64,000 bases of DNA from the NCBI RefSeq assembly GCF_949628215.1, contig NC_134276.1, forward strand, positions 103,163,256 to 103,227,255, read 5' to 3'. A program made the position numbers and the translations under genes. Of this stretch, positions 12,653 to 25,600 are shown piece after piece. Every line of letters begins with the position of its first letter. The stretch's first letter is position 1. Source of the stretch: Phalacrocorax aristotelis. Its lineage: Eukaryota; Chordata; Aves; Suliformes; Phalacrocoracidae. The notes below the pieces were generated by a model. It ran no database searches. It saw only the letters and a program-made list of their open reading frames with translations, and was not told the origin of the DNA.

Positions 12653-13636
12653 GTGAGTAGCCTGATCAAATAACCTTTCTGTTTCACTGAGAACTGCTAT
12701 GAGAGCTCAACCAGCATGTTTGCAGGTCACAGCTGGACTGCAGAAGGTCACCAAAGGGTAGAAGATGGACATGAATCCAGCTCTTTGCAGTGCTTGTACA
12801 GGATCCTAACCACAGATTCAGTGTCTCGACTTCGGAACTGCTTTCTGGGGATCATTTATTTATAAAATAAATATATGATGGAACTATTGTGGTGTAAATA
12901 CATACAGAAGGATGTATATGAGGTACTGAGGAGTTAACTACTCCTAGTTATGATGACGTGGCAGAAATGTGTTTGATTTGGAAGACCATTGAACAGATAC
13001 ATTGAAATTTTTCCAAGTTGGCTATTTTATGAGACAGAAACATGCCCCATCCCTTTATGAAATTTAGATTCTTTAATTTTGCCCAGGGTATTTAAGCTAT
13101 TTTCAGCAGACTACTTTGAAGTCAAAGGCATCCAGTAGTCCCACCACTCACAGCTCTGGGTATGGCCGATGAGCTACGTTGCAAGCTGAAGCACCCACCA
13201 ACTCCCAGGCTCCCTGACATGGGATTATGGATCTGACAGCCCTCAAAGTATTATGACCCATCTCATTCTGTATCAAGGAGTCCATAATTCATAGGGTCTG
13301 AGCCCCTGACAGGATCAACAGGTGAGCAAAATGCCCCAAACCTTGGGGATCCTTAATGCTTCCTTGTCCCATGCTGTGGAGCAGGGAGCCTACAAACCCT
13401 GGCAACCACTACCAGGGACCAAGAAACTGACACCCAAGGCTCACAGATCCAATACTGACAGGAAATTTTCAGGACAAAACTCTGGAATGATTTCACAACT
13501 CCTAGAATTTCTAGCAGAAAAAAAACCTGTTTCCTTGGATCCAAAACTGGGGGAATCCAGGGAGTCACCCTCTCCTCTCTCAAGTTAAACCACTGCCTGA
13601 GCATGCTTCTCTTTTTCATGGGGTGCTTTCTTTTAG
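12653..13636. other. candidate intron
   Basis: The sequence begins GTGAGT directly after the exon-like segment and ends in TTTCTTTTAG at 13,636. No repeats or RNA genes were seen. Open frames inside it on both strands (about 13,320-13,620) have no recognisable product. Confidence 0.3.
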
Positions 13637-13684
13637 GAAATGGTGGGTCCTACTCCAGCATCTACTTTTTCACTGAAGGAGTAG
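13637..13684 (+). CDS. candidate terminal coding exon (15 codons plus stop, low confidence)
   Basis: A good acceptor (TGCTTTCTTTTAG) precedes this segment. Reading in phase 0, as the donor of the 12.5 kb exon requires, gives EMVGPTPASTFSLKE followed by TAG at 13,682-13,684. An AATAAA at 13,885-13,890 lies about 200 bases after the stop and could be the poly(A) signal. Phase, acceptor, stop and poly(A) word are mutually consistent, but such a short tail can easily arise by chance. Phase-0 alternatives exist at 36,680 and 37,722, so the true next exon is unresolved. Confidence 0.2.
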   Translation, partial: EMVGPTPASTFSLKE

Positions 13685-13884
13685 GCAAGGATTTTGCTTC
13701 AACTGAGCCATCATACTCCATATGTTAAAGATAATCAACTAGCAAACGCATACAAAAGCTCTTCTAGCCTTACAATGACTGCAGACATCCCAGAACACCT
13801 TCTCACATGAACAATGGAATAGGCAGAAGCCTTGATTTTCTGACACTTCAGGATGTATCCAGATGTACTGTGTTAACTGAAAAC

Positions 13885-13890
13885 AATAAA
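13885..13890 (+). terminator. possible poly(A) signal AATAAA
   Basis: AATAAA lies about 200 bases downstream of the stop of the candidate terminal exon. This hexamer is frequent by chance in AT-rich DNA. No matching downstream GU-rich element was established. Confidence 0.15.
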
Positions 13891-14419
13891 ATCCTGGAAA
13901 TAAGAAGTTAAAGACAAATCTCATGCATGCCTTAATTCTTCCATAAAATGGCACTCTCTCACTCAAAAGGGGCTTCCCATCCCTCTCCAAAGTGACACAT
14001 AAATTCAGCTTCTTCAAATGTACACGGAAAAATGATGTCATCTACCTGCTTTATCAGTACTGCTGCGTTTTCAGCATTGCTCAGCTGACTGTCTCATGAT
14101 TTTGGGAGAAGATCTGCCATAGATGGCAAGTGCAGGGCTGCGAAGGCAAATGGGCTGCCTTAGCTAGGTATTACGTGAATGGTTTTGAGGCTGTTATTAG
14201 TAAATGTGCTTCTCTTTTTGATGAATACTAATAGGACACAAAATTGCCTTTAAACTCCTTGTATGTGTGTGGACAAGTAATTTTCCTGACTATGAAAAAA
14301 CTTACCTTTGAAAAAGCACGATTGCGTTATACCAATACTCACTTCTTGAATATGGGTTTGACCAATTCTGTTAAGGCTTGTTCAGCCTCTTTAAGGGAAT
14401 TAAAGGCCAAGCTCATGCT
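13891..14419. other. non-coding sequence upstream of the LTR
   Basis: No gene, repeat or RNA gene was recognised. The last bases before the LTR read CATGCT. Confidence 0.45.
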
Positions 14420-14979
14420 TGTCGTGGTTCAGCCTCAGTCGGTAACTAAACACCACGCAGCCGCTCGCTCACTTCTCCCCACCCCTGTGGGATGGGGGAG
14501 AGAATCGGAAGAGCAAAAGAGCTTGTGGGTTGAGATAAGCACAGTTTAATAATTACAATAAAATAATAATAATAATAGTGATAATAATAACAATAATTAT
14601 AATAAAATGGAAAAGTTAAAAAACAGAAATACAGGCAATACAACCACTCACCACCCGCCAACCGATGCTGCCCATCCCTGAGCCACGATTGCTTCCCCCC
14701 TCCTCCAGCCAGCCCCTCCCAGTTAACATACTGGGCATGATATGGAATAGCCCTTTGGTCAGTTTGAATCTGCTCTCTTAGCTGTGCCCCCTCCCGGCTT
14801 CTTGTGCACCCAGCAGAGCATGGGAAGCTGGAAAAGTCCTTGACTAGTACAAGCACTACCCAGCAACAAACAAAACATCGATGTGTTATCTCAACATTGT
14901 TTTCATGCTGAGTTCAAAGCACAGCACTATGCCAGCTGCAGTGAAGAAAATTAACTATATCCCAGCTAAAACCATGTTG
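14420..14979 (-). mobile_element. solo LTR of an avian endogenous retrovirus, minus orientation
   Basis: The plus-strand text begins TGTCGTGGTT with ...CACCACGCAGCCGCTCGC, carries GTGGGTTGAGATAAG, a run of AATAAT-type triplets, and ends near CCCAGCTAAAACCA. This is the reverse complement of an LTR family I recognise as widespread in neoavian genomes. Read on the minus strand, it starts close to ATGGTTTTAGCTGGGATA. It has a degraded TATA-like region at 14,718-14,735 (palindromic CCCAGT...ACTGGG) and an ATTAAA poly(A) signal at 14,545-14,550, then ends CCACGACA. No internal retroviral genes flank it, so it is a solo LTR. The minus-strand 5' terminal bases have diverged, and a clean target duplication is not visible. 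CATGCT before the element and CATGTT at 14,973-14,978 are similar, but the placement is ambiguous. Confidence 0.85.
14550..14612. repeat. AAT-rich imperfect triplet repeat inside the LTR
   Basis: Imperfect AATAAT/ATAATA triplets with interruptions (AGTGAT, ACAATA) lie within the LTR. This AT-rich segment is part of the element family, not an independent insertion, and is likely to vary in length. Confidence 0.6.
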
Positions 14980-16646
14980 TCCCTCTTGGGAAAGCAACAG
15001 GACACTTTTGTGATCAGGATGCCAGCAGGACCCAGACTGAGGCCAGAAGCCAAAGTGGTTGAGCTGTAGATCTTCACACCATCTCTATAGTCATCTCTTA
15101 CAGTTGCAAGTTCAGTTGTATAAACCACTGAGCTTTTCCTTTAGTGACTGGTCCTGTCCTCTCCCTTCCAAATATTGCTAATGGATCTGAATTCTTTTTC
15201 CCCTGAACTTCTGAAGTTGAAAACACAAGAGATACATTCCTCAACCTCACAGCTGATGAGAAAATGACACATGTCATTTTAAAACAGCCAATGTTTCTGT
15301 TGAAGGTTATTTGTTTACCAAAGCATCCACGCCTCATTAAAAGAAATAGAGAAAGCACGGAGCCCAAAATTTGTGGCAGTGCAGGTTATGGGTAATGATG
15401 GCAAATTATCTCAGGTAATCATAGGGCAAGGCTGCAGAGGTGTGTTCTTTTGCTCTTGAAAATAAAGGGCAAAGCACTGACCAAAGGGAGAAGATACAGA
15501 ATATTGTGAATTTGTCCTTGTTCAGTGCTTAATTGGACAAAAAAGCTATTTAGCTCTGCTACCATTGAAAATACACATATAAAAATATTTTTATGAAACG
15601 GGAAGTGTGTTGATGAATTCACTACCAGCCTCTGAATTTCTTACTGGAATTAGAAGAACCCCAAAGCCTTTGCCCCCAAAAGCATGGCCACTTACTGCAA
15701 GACCAGTTTGAAAGCCAAGCACAGTCCAGGGGCAACACCTCAGCAGGATGTGCTGGTCCATAAAAACAGACCCACACTCCCATGCAAGACCATAAATGAA
15801 AAGGTGATAAGGGAGAATGTAAAAGGAATGAGGGGAATAAATCAACTTATGCCTTAGGAAAGAACACAGTCCCAGGCCTAGTTTACCAGAGAAAAGGCAG
15901 CTGCACTTAAAAACTGCCAGATACCTGCAGCTTGGCAAAAGATGGATTTGGCAGCTACAAATGGCAGAGGGGAGAGGACTTCCTCACAACTTCCCTCATA
16001 ATAAAGCCATATTATTTCTGGCCAGGAGCAGGCATGGGAACTATAGCAGAGCTGTTTTAGCAGCTTGCAAACTTGAGCTCAAAACCCACTTTATCTCACA
16101 CACTCTGTATTCCACCAGGATCTGCCTTTTCCTCCCTGACATTGGTGGCCATAAGTATTCAACATCTGGGCCAGATCCTGCATACTTCCACACTGGTCTA
16201 GCAAAGAGAGAAAGTGCCTGTGCAGCCTTTTGCAAGGCAGGAGGCAGATTATATACATGGAATTAACTTAATCTGACTCATGGTCAGCAAAATAAAAATT
16301 GTTGTTACTTTTAAAAACCAAATCCTGCAGGACTTACAGGAACTGATGATGTAGCACCTCTTCTTTCCTACCTATGGAGGAGGAAAGCAGGAGACAGGGT
16401 CACAGGCCTGTTGCGGATATAGCAGACAGAAAATTTAATAAAAGAGGGAAATCATAATGCTGCTGGTAAGAGAAACAGAGTTCCTCGCCATTAAAGCAGG
16501 GTGTTGAGTTTTCATCAAGTATTTTAGGTTCTGAGAAGTAGAGTTGCATTCTATTAAACTATTTGCAAATGTTCAAAAAGTAAAGAAATGTAAAATAGAT
16601 TTTTTTAAGAAGTCACAGATATCTGAGAGTCCATTCCAATCTTCAG
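14980..16646. other. non-coding sequence, nothing recognised
   Basis: Short open frames on both strands show no recognisable domain. No repeats of known family were seen. Confidence 0.45.
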
Positions 16647-16692
16647 AAAAAAAAAAAAAAAAACGAAAAACCCAACCAACCAACCAACCAAA
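16647..16692. repeat. A17 run followed by a CCAA tetranucleotide repeat
   Basis: An uninterrupted run of 17 A residues at 16,647-16,663 is followed by CGAAAAAC and then about five CCAA/CAAC units to 16,692. It is a compound simple repeat. No retroelement body was recognised upstream of the A run. Confidence 0.8.
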
Positions 16693-17121
16693 CAGAAAAC
16701 AAACCAAAACCAGTATATGATAAAGTATGGAAATACAGAGTTGATGTATACCATACTTCTGCTTTTGGATCACCATCCAAAGGTCACCGTCCCATGCAGC
16801 TTTTATGGGCAGCCTATATTTCTTCAAAGTATGATGTAATGGGCTGGCCAAACAACTTCTCAGGGATGTAGGCTCTGGGAGGGTTCCCCTAGGCTGTCCT
16901 ATACTGCTACAAACCACAGAGCATAGAGACCTGGGGAGAAGGGTTTACACCCCAGCCTTTGCTTTGGGCATGCTTGTGTCCGGCACTATACTTCAACTAC
17001 TCAGGATGCTTTACAGGAGCTCCATAGGCCATTCAGAGATTGTGCTATTGTCGTTGATTGTGGACAATGTCAATTCTCTCAAAAGGAAGGATCCAAAAAA
17101 GCCTTGATTCTGAGGCTACTT
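16693..17121. other. non-coding sequence
   Basis: Nothing recognised. Confidence 0.4.
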
Positions 17122-17163
17122 AAAAATAAATAAATAACTAAATAAATTAGTTAATAAATAATT
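17122..17163. repeat. imperfect AAAT tetranucleotide repeat
   Basis: TAAA/AAAT units with interruptions (AACTAAATAAATTAGTTAATAAATAA-type pattern) form an AT-only microsatellite. Confidence 0.7.
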
Positions 17164-18042
17164 GTTTTTTTAAAAAGACCATCAAGCTGTTCCACACTAT
17201 TTCCCCTTTATTTACCTGCATCTGTATTATAAAGTTTACTATAACACAGAATCAATGTAATTTGACATGCAGAGCCATGCTGAGTAGTGAGAACCCAACA
17301 AGAAATGAGAACATTTAGTTTCAAAAAGATCAAAACGTCCATCTAACAGCACTGGAATCTTCCCTCCTGAAGCAAAATTGCAGCAAAATCATCTTGATTG
17401 ATTTTTGTCACTAGAGTGGTATTTGTCAGTTCAGACATTTTATCATATCAGATGCATGATTCAGCATGTTAGTAAGAACTTCAGGGTGCAACATACAAAT
17501 TCACAATCTCCTGTGAGATCAAATTACATAATGTGTTTTATAATGGTCTATAGCTTAGTGGTATATGCATATTGTACACTGGGCAAACACTTCTTACATT
17601 GTTCTGAAGCAGATCCAAATTTAAGGGGCATTGACAGGCTCATCCAAGCACAGGCTTTTCAGCCAGCCTTGTAGCAGGAGCTGCATGGTCACCCTATGGG
17701 TGATCTTGGTGTCTACAGCGTAGCTGCATTTCTGTGTTTTGTATCAGAATATTTTGTTGCTGTGGGCACGCTGACAATGTAAATGTGTCTGCTAGCTTGT
17801 TTCTTTCCCAAGCGACACATTATTTTTATTCTTCATGTTTACTGAGCAGGTACCTATGAAAATCAGGGGTGTTATCCTGTCAGTTTGGTGCATAGTTAGT
17901 AAAATTAACAGCTAAGAAAGAAGGGTCTACCTGGTTTTCTTAGGGACAAAAATCGGAAGTTAGAAAGTGCTGATTATGCTAAACCAGAAACTTGTCTGTT
18001 GTTTCCAAAATAATACTTTTAAAAAAGCCCAGGCACTGGTTA

Positions 18043-18068
18043 GCAGGCTGTATTCGCAGGCTGTATTC
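18043..18068. repeat. 13-bp perfect tandem duplication
   Basis: GCAGGCTGTATTC occurs twice head to tail, followed by a partial third copy (ACAGGCT). Confidence 0.8.
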
Positions 18069-21000
18069 ACAGGCTAAGAAGCAACAAGAGCAAGAGAATC
18101 CCTGAGAAATGTTGACTCAAAGTTTGTCCGTAGATTCCCCCACATGAAGCAGCATGTTCTTCTTGGCTGTGTTTATGGGAGCTGTGGCTCTGCTCACACC
18201 AGCCAGATAATACTTGCATGTGCACTTTGCAAACCTGCATTCAAGTAATCTGAAATACCATGCCTCTTTTCTGTTCAGCTCTGGCAAACCAGTTTTCCTC
18301 AGAGATGGTTTCGACTAGAAACCATGCACAGGTAATGCAGGTCGTGCAGTTCAGCACTGGCTTGGGACCAGAGGCATGATCTGGACATCCAGATGTTGCT
18401 GCTGGAGAGGAGATGCGGGCTTCTTGGATGGGGGCACATGTGGGTGGATGCTAGTCACCATGACAAGCTTGGTTACTAATGGTGGCTTGTGGATAACAGC
18501 TGGGAGCACCTGCAAGGGGTGCCTAAAAGACCAAGGAAATTCTTCCTGAGCCTTTTCTCACCTCCAAGTAGAGGAAATCCAGAGAAGAATTGGCACTGAG
18601 GACTTAGCTGTGACACCAGAGCAGACTGTCATTGCTCGCCAGCAGCTCCCAGGATGCAGTCAGTGGCATAAGTGGCTCTGTTTTGTTGCATGGCACATTT
18701 CGAGCAGAGTTAAGACAGGCGATGGTGGGGGGCAAGAGCTCTGTGACCTGGGGAACTTTCTGCACTGTCAGGACAACAGCCAGGGCAAGGGAATGCTTTT
18801 AGGCCAGAATCCTCTCTGAAACCTCTGGGCAGGACAGTGAAATCTGTCCTGAAGTGCTACAGTCTCAAATGGATATTTCCAGGTTTCCTGCTCCCTAGGG
18901 TTTTTTCAACATCAACACCACAGTGAGCATCTGGAAGCATCAGTTTAGATCAGCCACTTTCTGTATTTGCTTCAGTGAGTCATTCTGTTTGCAGCAGTGT
19001 ATTGCACCTGAGAGGCAGAGAGCACATGGGGATCTGTGTTCCCTTGCTGCCCACCCTGTGCGTGTCTCTGACACCTCTGTGTCCAGGTATGGGCTGCATC
19101 ACTCTGCTCACCTCCAATTACCTGAACTGAGAAATTTTTTAATAAAAAAATGTAAAAAGTATTTGTCCCACCTCAAGGGCAGTTATATTCTCAGCATCGC
19201 TTTCCCCAGTCCGTTCCTCCTTCTCCCTTCCTGGCGATGTTGGATGTTGCAGTCTCGCAGTCAGCATGCCAGATGAGACGACACCGCCTCCAGCCTCTGA
19301 CCTGATGCTCACTGCAGGTGAAAAGATCATTAAAAAAAATCTATACGCTTAGGTGCTGCTGTCACTCATCCTCAGAAATCCTTCCAGTGATTTATGGTAG
19401 CAGTTGCTGATCTATATGAACACCCATTTTGAAGATGGTAACTTTATTCTAATAGGTAATTCTACGCCTTCTCGCTCCCGCAAAACAGGCTGAGCTATTC
19501 CTAAGGTCATGGCCCAGATCTGTGTCTCTACAATGAACTTTGACTGGGGTCATGCATTTAGTTTTCAGTGCGTCTGCAACTGAATGGACACTACACTGAC
19601 CCCTGCTAAAGAATCCAGTACTGAAAATGCTGCCTTCAATAATTAATAGTAACTCGTTCTGATCCTCAGGCTGGCCAGTTAAGATGGCAGATGTCAGGAG
19701 CAGCTAGGGCAGATGGCCTTGAGCCTTTTCCTGCTTACCAGTTGGACGTCATGAAGTATAAGGACTCTTGGTCAAATGTGCTTTCAGTTTCTCTTTTTTG
19801 CACAAAATAAAATTACCAAGCTGATAATTATTCTTCCAATTCCTGTACCTAGGAAAAAAGGAATAGACAAACTCCACTATATTTGGATCTGATTTGGAAG
19901 AAGGGATGCAGTGGAAGCATTCTGTGAAGCCCAAGAACCGAAATATGGGTCATGATAACATCATAACATACGGAAGACAAAAAATTATCCTGAACACATT
20001 AAATCCAGTGGACTAGAGAACTAAACTGGCATTCTTGCCTCGCTGTACCTGGAGAGGGGAAGAGAAAGGAAGCACTTCCAATTAGTAATGCTCCCCAAGG
20101 TATTTCCTTCTTCAGTCTTGTTTTCAGTTGCAAATTTAAAAGATCATTAAAACCTTAGGGTTATTTTTCCTTCACAATTTCTCTTCCATCAGAGCAGTTC
20201 CTGAAAATGAGGACAGAAGAAAGCATGATGTTTTGCTCCTATCTAAAAACAAAATCTGTGAGCCTTTTCTCTAAAAAGCTGTCAGATTCCCTTTTTTGGA
20301 GGCAGTATATCTTAAACCTGGCAGCTGGTTAGCCTTTTCATTAATGGGAAAATACACCCCATCGGTCAAATCGCAGCCTTTCAGAAAAGAATAGCTTGCA
20401 TATGCTTAACCAGACTTGTTAGGTTTCAGCCAGTGACACCCCTGAAGAAGACAAGGGCAGGTTTCAACACCAGACTGAGCCTGAGTCCTTCTGAAACTAA
20501 CTCTGGGCAGCACCAGGAGAGCGGAGGACATGTCTCTCTCCTGAGGACCTCCCCACTGACAGCTCACGTAACCTCAGGATGAAAACCTCAAAGATCAGAG
20601 AATTCCGCTTGTTGTTTGCCAGGAGACCATTTCAGCTGCCATTATTTGCTACATTATCACTGAAGCTCTGAGTTAAGCTTTGCTTACCTCACGGCATTTG
20701 CTGTGCAGTAACAAGTGATGTGTAAACTGAAGCCTGCTCCTCTCCACTGGCGTGCCCCTATAGCCCGCCCTGGCTAGGGGTGGAGTTGTCCTGATGGCTG
20801 ACCTGGGTCTCACAGTGGTAATATCTAGCTAGTACAGATGCCAGTTAGCTGTGGTGTTTTTACAAAAGTCTGGAAATATGAAACATGACTTTTTTTTTAT
20901 TTTTCAAGAGTTAGTGAGAAGTCTATGCACATCCACATAACCCTTGTTAAGCTACATGGAAATGAAGTTTAACTAGTGAAAGAATGTACAGCTAGGAAAA

Positions 21001-22633
21001 TAATAGAAATGAATGTAATTACATGCATCTGATTTGCAGAAAAATTAAGATAAGGCCATAAGCCCTTAGTAAGGCTAGACATTATAAACATACAGATTAT
21101 AAGCATACCAAAAAACAATCTGCATAAAGTGATTTATCATCGGCATGTTATAAGGTACTACCATGCTCTTCCCTCCACGAGATGCCTTAGGGTCTAATGA
21201 ATGAATGAGGAGCACCAAGCTCCCCAGACACAGAAGTTAAAGGTGACAAGATTTACTACACCCATTCAGCCCTGGACCCACAAAGGAGCCAGCTCTCATT
21301 ATTTTCAAGGGGGGGTATTGTGCTAAATACATCAAGGCCATCTTCCTCACTTTTGAGTGCCTGCCATTGTTGCTATTGAAAGCCACCGGAGCAGTGTCAG
21401 CCTCACCCCCGTGGCTCTGGCCCTCCACGTGGAGTCCATGCTGGCTGCAGATGGCAACCACCAGCACCCTGTCCCGTGAGCAACAAAGGGCCTGGAGAGT
21501 TACACGGTGGCCCCTTAACCCGATTAATGCTCCCCCTCCACTCGTAGGTAGACAACACAGTCTTATTGCCTGTTTCTGGCTGCCCACCATGCTGCTTGGA
21601 GAAGCTGTGCTCCTCCATCCTATTTCCTTGGTCTTGCTTTCCCCTAGTTCGGGGTCAGGTTCTGCCTCCTATTTCCTACCATGAGGTACGGAGCAGGTCA
21701 CCTGGAGAAACAGCAAAGCCTTCCCCTTTGGGAGGCTTCAAGGACGGGTCACACAAACCTTTACATATGATGGATTTTAGATACTGCCAGTTGGAGTGAG
21801 GGACATGGGATGAGTAAATTGACCTGTCTGGACCATGCCTCACCCTGTGAGTCCATGCCTGCTCTGATCACCCTCATGAAGATGCCCTAACGTGTCCTTA
21901 CAAGCCTTGCAATAGCTGCCAAGGGCACCACCTCCCAGGACTGCTGTAACTGGTGCCTCACTGCTGCCTGTGTCAGTAGGAAATGGAGTTTTTCAGTGCA
22001 GCTGGAGAACGGTGCTTATTTAATCCCCACCCGCTCTTCATGGAGGACAGCAGCTCTTCAGACGACCAGTCTGCAGGGTTTCCACAAGTGGCCAGAGTGC
22101 TCTGGAGGCTCAATCCCTCATCACTCTGCCAGTGACAAAAGCCCCATGTCCTCCTATGGGTCCCCAAGGCTATGTGCTAGCTGGGTACCCATTCCTGTGC
22201 TTTGTGAAGGCTCTTTAGGATCCTCATCAAGGCAAACCCAGAAAGCATGTCAGAAGCACTTGGAAGAGAAAAAAAATGAGGCTTACCTGTGTGCAGAACA
22301 CAGTCCTGTGCTGGGGATGCTCATGCTTGTTCCAGGGGTGCTGTCTGGAGAGTGTGTGCAATGCTGTGAAGCAGCTGCAGAAACACTCTCCTGACCCTCA
22401 GAAGCAGAACTGACACCCAGCTGTGCTGGCAGGGCAACGCTGCCTCCTCCTCTTGCCCTCTGCTCATGGTGTTGGCAAGACTAGCATGGGAGAGAACCAG
22501 CAGAGTCCCAAGTGACTATAATGACAGGCCAGTGTTTGGTGAAAGAGTATCATGGAGAGCAAGCAAAAGAGGCTGAAAAGCAGACTGTGTTATGGAGCTT
22601 GACCAGAGATCAGGATGCTTGTTTGTGTCTCCA

Positions 22634-22659
22634 ATGAGGTCTTAAAAGGAAGACCTCAT
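22634..22659. repeat. 10-bp perfect hairpin
   Basis: ATGAGGTCTT at 22,634-22,643 and AAGACCTCAT at 22,650-22,659 are exact reverse complements with a six-base loop. No function is implied by context. Confidence 0.7.
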
Positions 22660-25600
22660 CTATTCTGTACTGGCACTGAAAGTGCGGTGGCTCCTGACCA
22701 CAGGGCTAAGCTCTGGTGCAGCTCCAGCTTGTGATGCCCCTGGGTCATGGCTGACTGCTGTTTCCTCTCCCATATCTCAATTGGGTCTGACAGGTATGAT
22801 TTGTGAATTATTTTGACAGGGCCTTTCAGAAAAGATAAAATGCCAAGGAAAAAAGTGCAATTCAATTATCCAATACTATGGTTTTCATATCAGAACTAGT
22901 TATCCATAGCTCTGTGTGTGGTATGCTCTAGTTGCTCTTGAAGGTCTACCATTTGGAAGAAAATTTTGTTTTAATACCAATGATTCAGTCCCTGCTATTT
23001 GCAAGAACAATTAATTTCTGTCATGCTGTGTTGGGGCATTGCCAAAAAAACCTAGATCTGATTGCAGAGCTGAGTTCTGGCTTTTATAGTCTCTGTGTAC
23101 CAGGTTGGTACTTTGCTGCTGCATCTAAGCCTGAATATGCCTGTGGCCAGACTCTGGATACATGTTTTTAATCTGATGATTCAGGACTCAAAAAAAGTCC
23201 AATTCCCATGTGCTTTGTTTTCAGACAGCTAGGTTGGCACTACCGGTGTTAGTTTACACGGGAAGATAGGGCTGCTTTAAAGTTCCTTTTTCTTGCCACT
23301 TCTTTAACTAACTCTGATGTTTCTTTCAATTAAACTTTTGATTTTGCGCAAAGTATTTTGCCCATTTGCTCAAATCTTTGATGTTTTAAAATGCCTTTAT
23401 TAGAAACTGAAGATCTCCTTAAGGCTTTTGGTCCTGGTAACTATTTTATTTTTGTCTAGTAGATATCCCAACGTCATTGTTTCCAATAAAAGTCACCCTC
23501 ACAGAGGCCAGGCTGGTTAATACTGCTAATCATAGGGTTATGCTATAAGGAGTTCTTGATAGAAAAAAAAAAAAGAAACCTCCAATATGTTCAGCAATTT
23601 CATCCCTTGCTGAGATGGCCTGGCAAGTGGCTGTTATTCTGAGCTATAACAGAGCATAAAACCATCAAAGGCAGAGACGCCAAGGGGAGCACAGACACAA
23701 TCAACTCTCCAATTTCCAGCCGTCCAGGCTTCTCAGTTAAGGCAAGTGATTGCCTCCAACAGATCCTTTGCAGAGCTGCCAAATTATTAGGAGCTGCTCA
23801 AGGGAGAGGCAGAAGGTGTTCCCGGCAGCTGAAACCTCACCTGCTGCCCTGCAGCCACAGCCCAGCTCAGCTCAGCAGCATTGTTAGCCTGTTTTCCTTG
23901 AGGATGGTGGGAGAGAAAGTGAACCTGAGTTTCTTCGTGGCTGCCATTCAGTGCCCCTATCCAAGTGAGTTATCGTCCTCACAGGTTGGTTTTGCAACCC
24001 TGTTCTTCCCTCCCTATGGCCAGGCTTTGGCCAGCACCTCTGTGCAAGAACTTCTCTCAGGCAATCTTTGTCCTTCCCTTTCCTCTACCGTCCCGCAGGC
24101 AGGTCTCTGCGCTTAGAGATAGGAAGTGTTTATGGATGCTGTCTGATCTTTTCATGGGACTGCCCAGATACATGATAGGGTAGATCACCTATAAAAAGAA
24201 ATGGCTTTTAATGCTACCTTCAACAGCAAAAAAAAAAACCACACTGAAAGGCAAATGCAGGAGGAGTGGGGAGAAGTTGGCATCCGACAGGGGTATTTGA
24301 GATAGTAAGTCAAGTAACAGAGAAGTGATGGTGAATAGTCAGCTGTCAAGGTTTCCCTTCCTGGTTATAATTCTTCGTGCATGGTAGCACTAAGTCAGGA
24401 CATGATTATACCAGGCCACATACAGACACACAGCTGCAGTGTCCCCATTTCAAAGAGCTTAAGCCAAGTCAATAAGATGGGCGACTCACCCTGGCAAGGA
24501 GAGGGGCTGCAGAAGAAAGCAGCGAAGTCCCCGTGTGGGGTAAACCAGGCATGAGTGGGATGGCAGGAGATGAGGGGGCTGCAGTCTCTGCCAGAGCATC
24601 CACTGCAAAGGCAGAGCAGGGAGCTTGGGCTTGAGCACCTGACAGTCTAAAGAAAAGGGCTGAAGCAGAGATTTGAGTCATGCAAGGCTCTGCTAGTAAA
24701 AGAATCTTCCATTCAGAAGCTGAATAGAGAAATAAGCTGTTTAACATGGTTGATAAGTAATTTTTTTCTAGTTCAAACAAAACAAAACAAAGCAAATGCA
24801 CCCAGGAACCCAAGTGTGGGAAACCTGCTGGCTGCAGTCCTCTCCTCAGGCAGGAAAACATGATCTCAAAGCTCTTTGGGGTGTGTGTGGTAGGGAGGTC
24901 TTGCTTGGCTGAGTGCTGCAGCCACTTTGGCTCCTGAATAAACTTGAAAGCAGCTCTTCTTCCTGTGATGAATCTACTCTTTCTAGTTTTGTATTTGTTT
25001 TTAAACTTGGACAGAACAGGCGAAGTCAGGCCAGATAAGCAGCTTAGGTTACCCCAGCCACTTTTACTTTCTGGTGTCATTACTATTTGGCAAAATGTAA
25101 ACCAGGTTTAACTGAGAAAGTTTCTCCAAAAAGGAACATTGGTGTTACCTCATTGTTACTCGTTCACCCCCAGGGATGGTGCCTCACCGTGGCGGGTACC
25201 AAGGAGGACAGAGTCCCCATCCCACAGAGCAGGTGGTCTGAGTATGGTCAACACCACACGAAGAAATGTTTCCCCTCCCTTTCCCTGGGGGATGGAGGGG
25301 CAGAGACAGTGACTTGGTGCAAATCAGGATGGGAGAGGTGTTTGCTCAGGGCTCCCTGTGCCCCTGGGTGGGCGGGTAAGAAAGAAGTGGAGATGGGTCT
25401 AGGTGGAGGGGGCTATCACTGACTTTAGTGATGGGGATAGCACCTCAAATGCCTCAGAGTGAAAGGTGAGCACATCAAACTGAAAAGTGTCATTAAAACA
25501 CAACTGGGTGTGAGGCATTCTCACTGGTGAACACAGGACATCTAATCTCAGCTGCTTGCACAGCTCGTGGAGAGAGGCGGGATCCTTCAGGAAGGTATTC

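Noticed and set aside
16647..16692. A17 run as the tail of a retroelement
   Set aside because: No element body precedes it; it is better explained as a compound simple repeat with CCAA units.
24469..25080. 203-codon ATG frame on the minus strand, ending next to a GTGAGT donor-like word
   Set aside because: No domain, repeat or family is recognisable. A frame of this length is plausible by chance in 64 kb; it would need transcript or conservation data.
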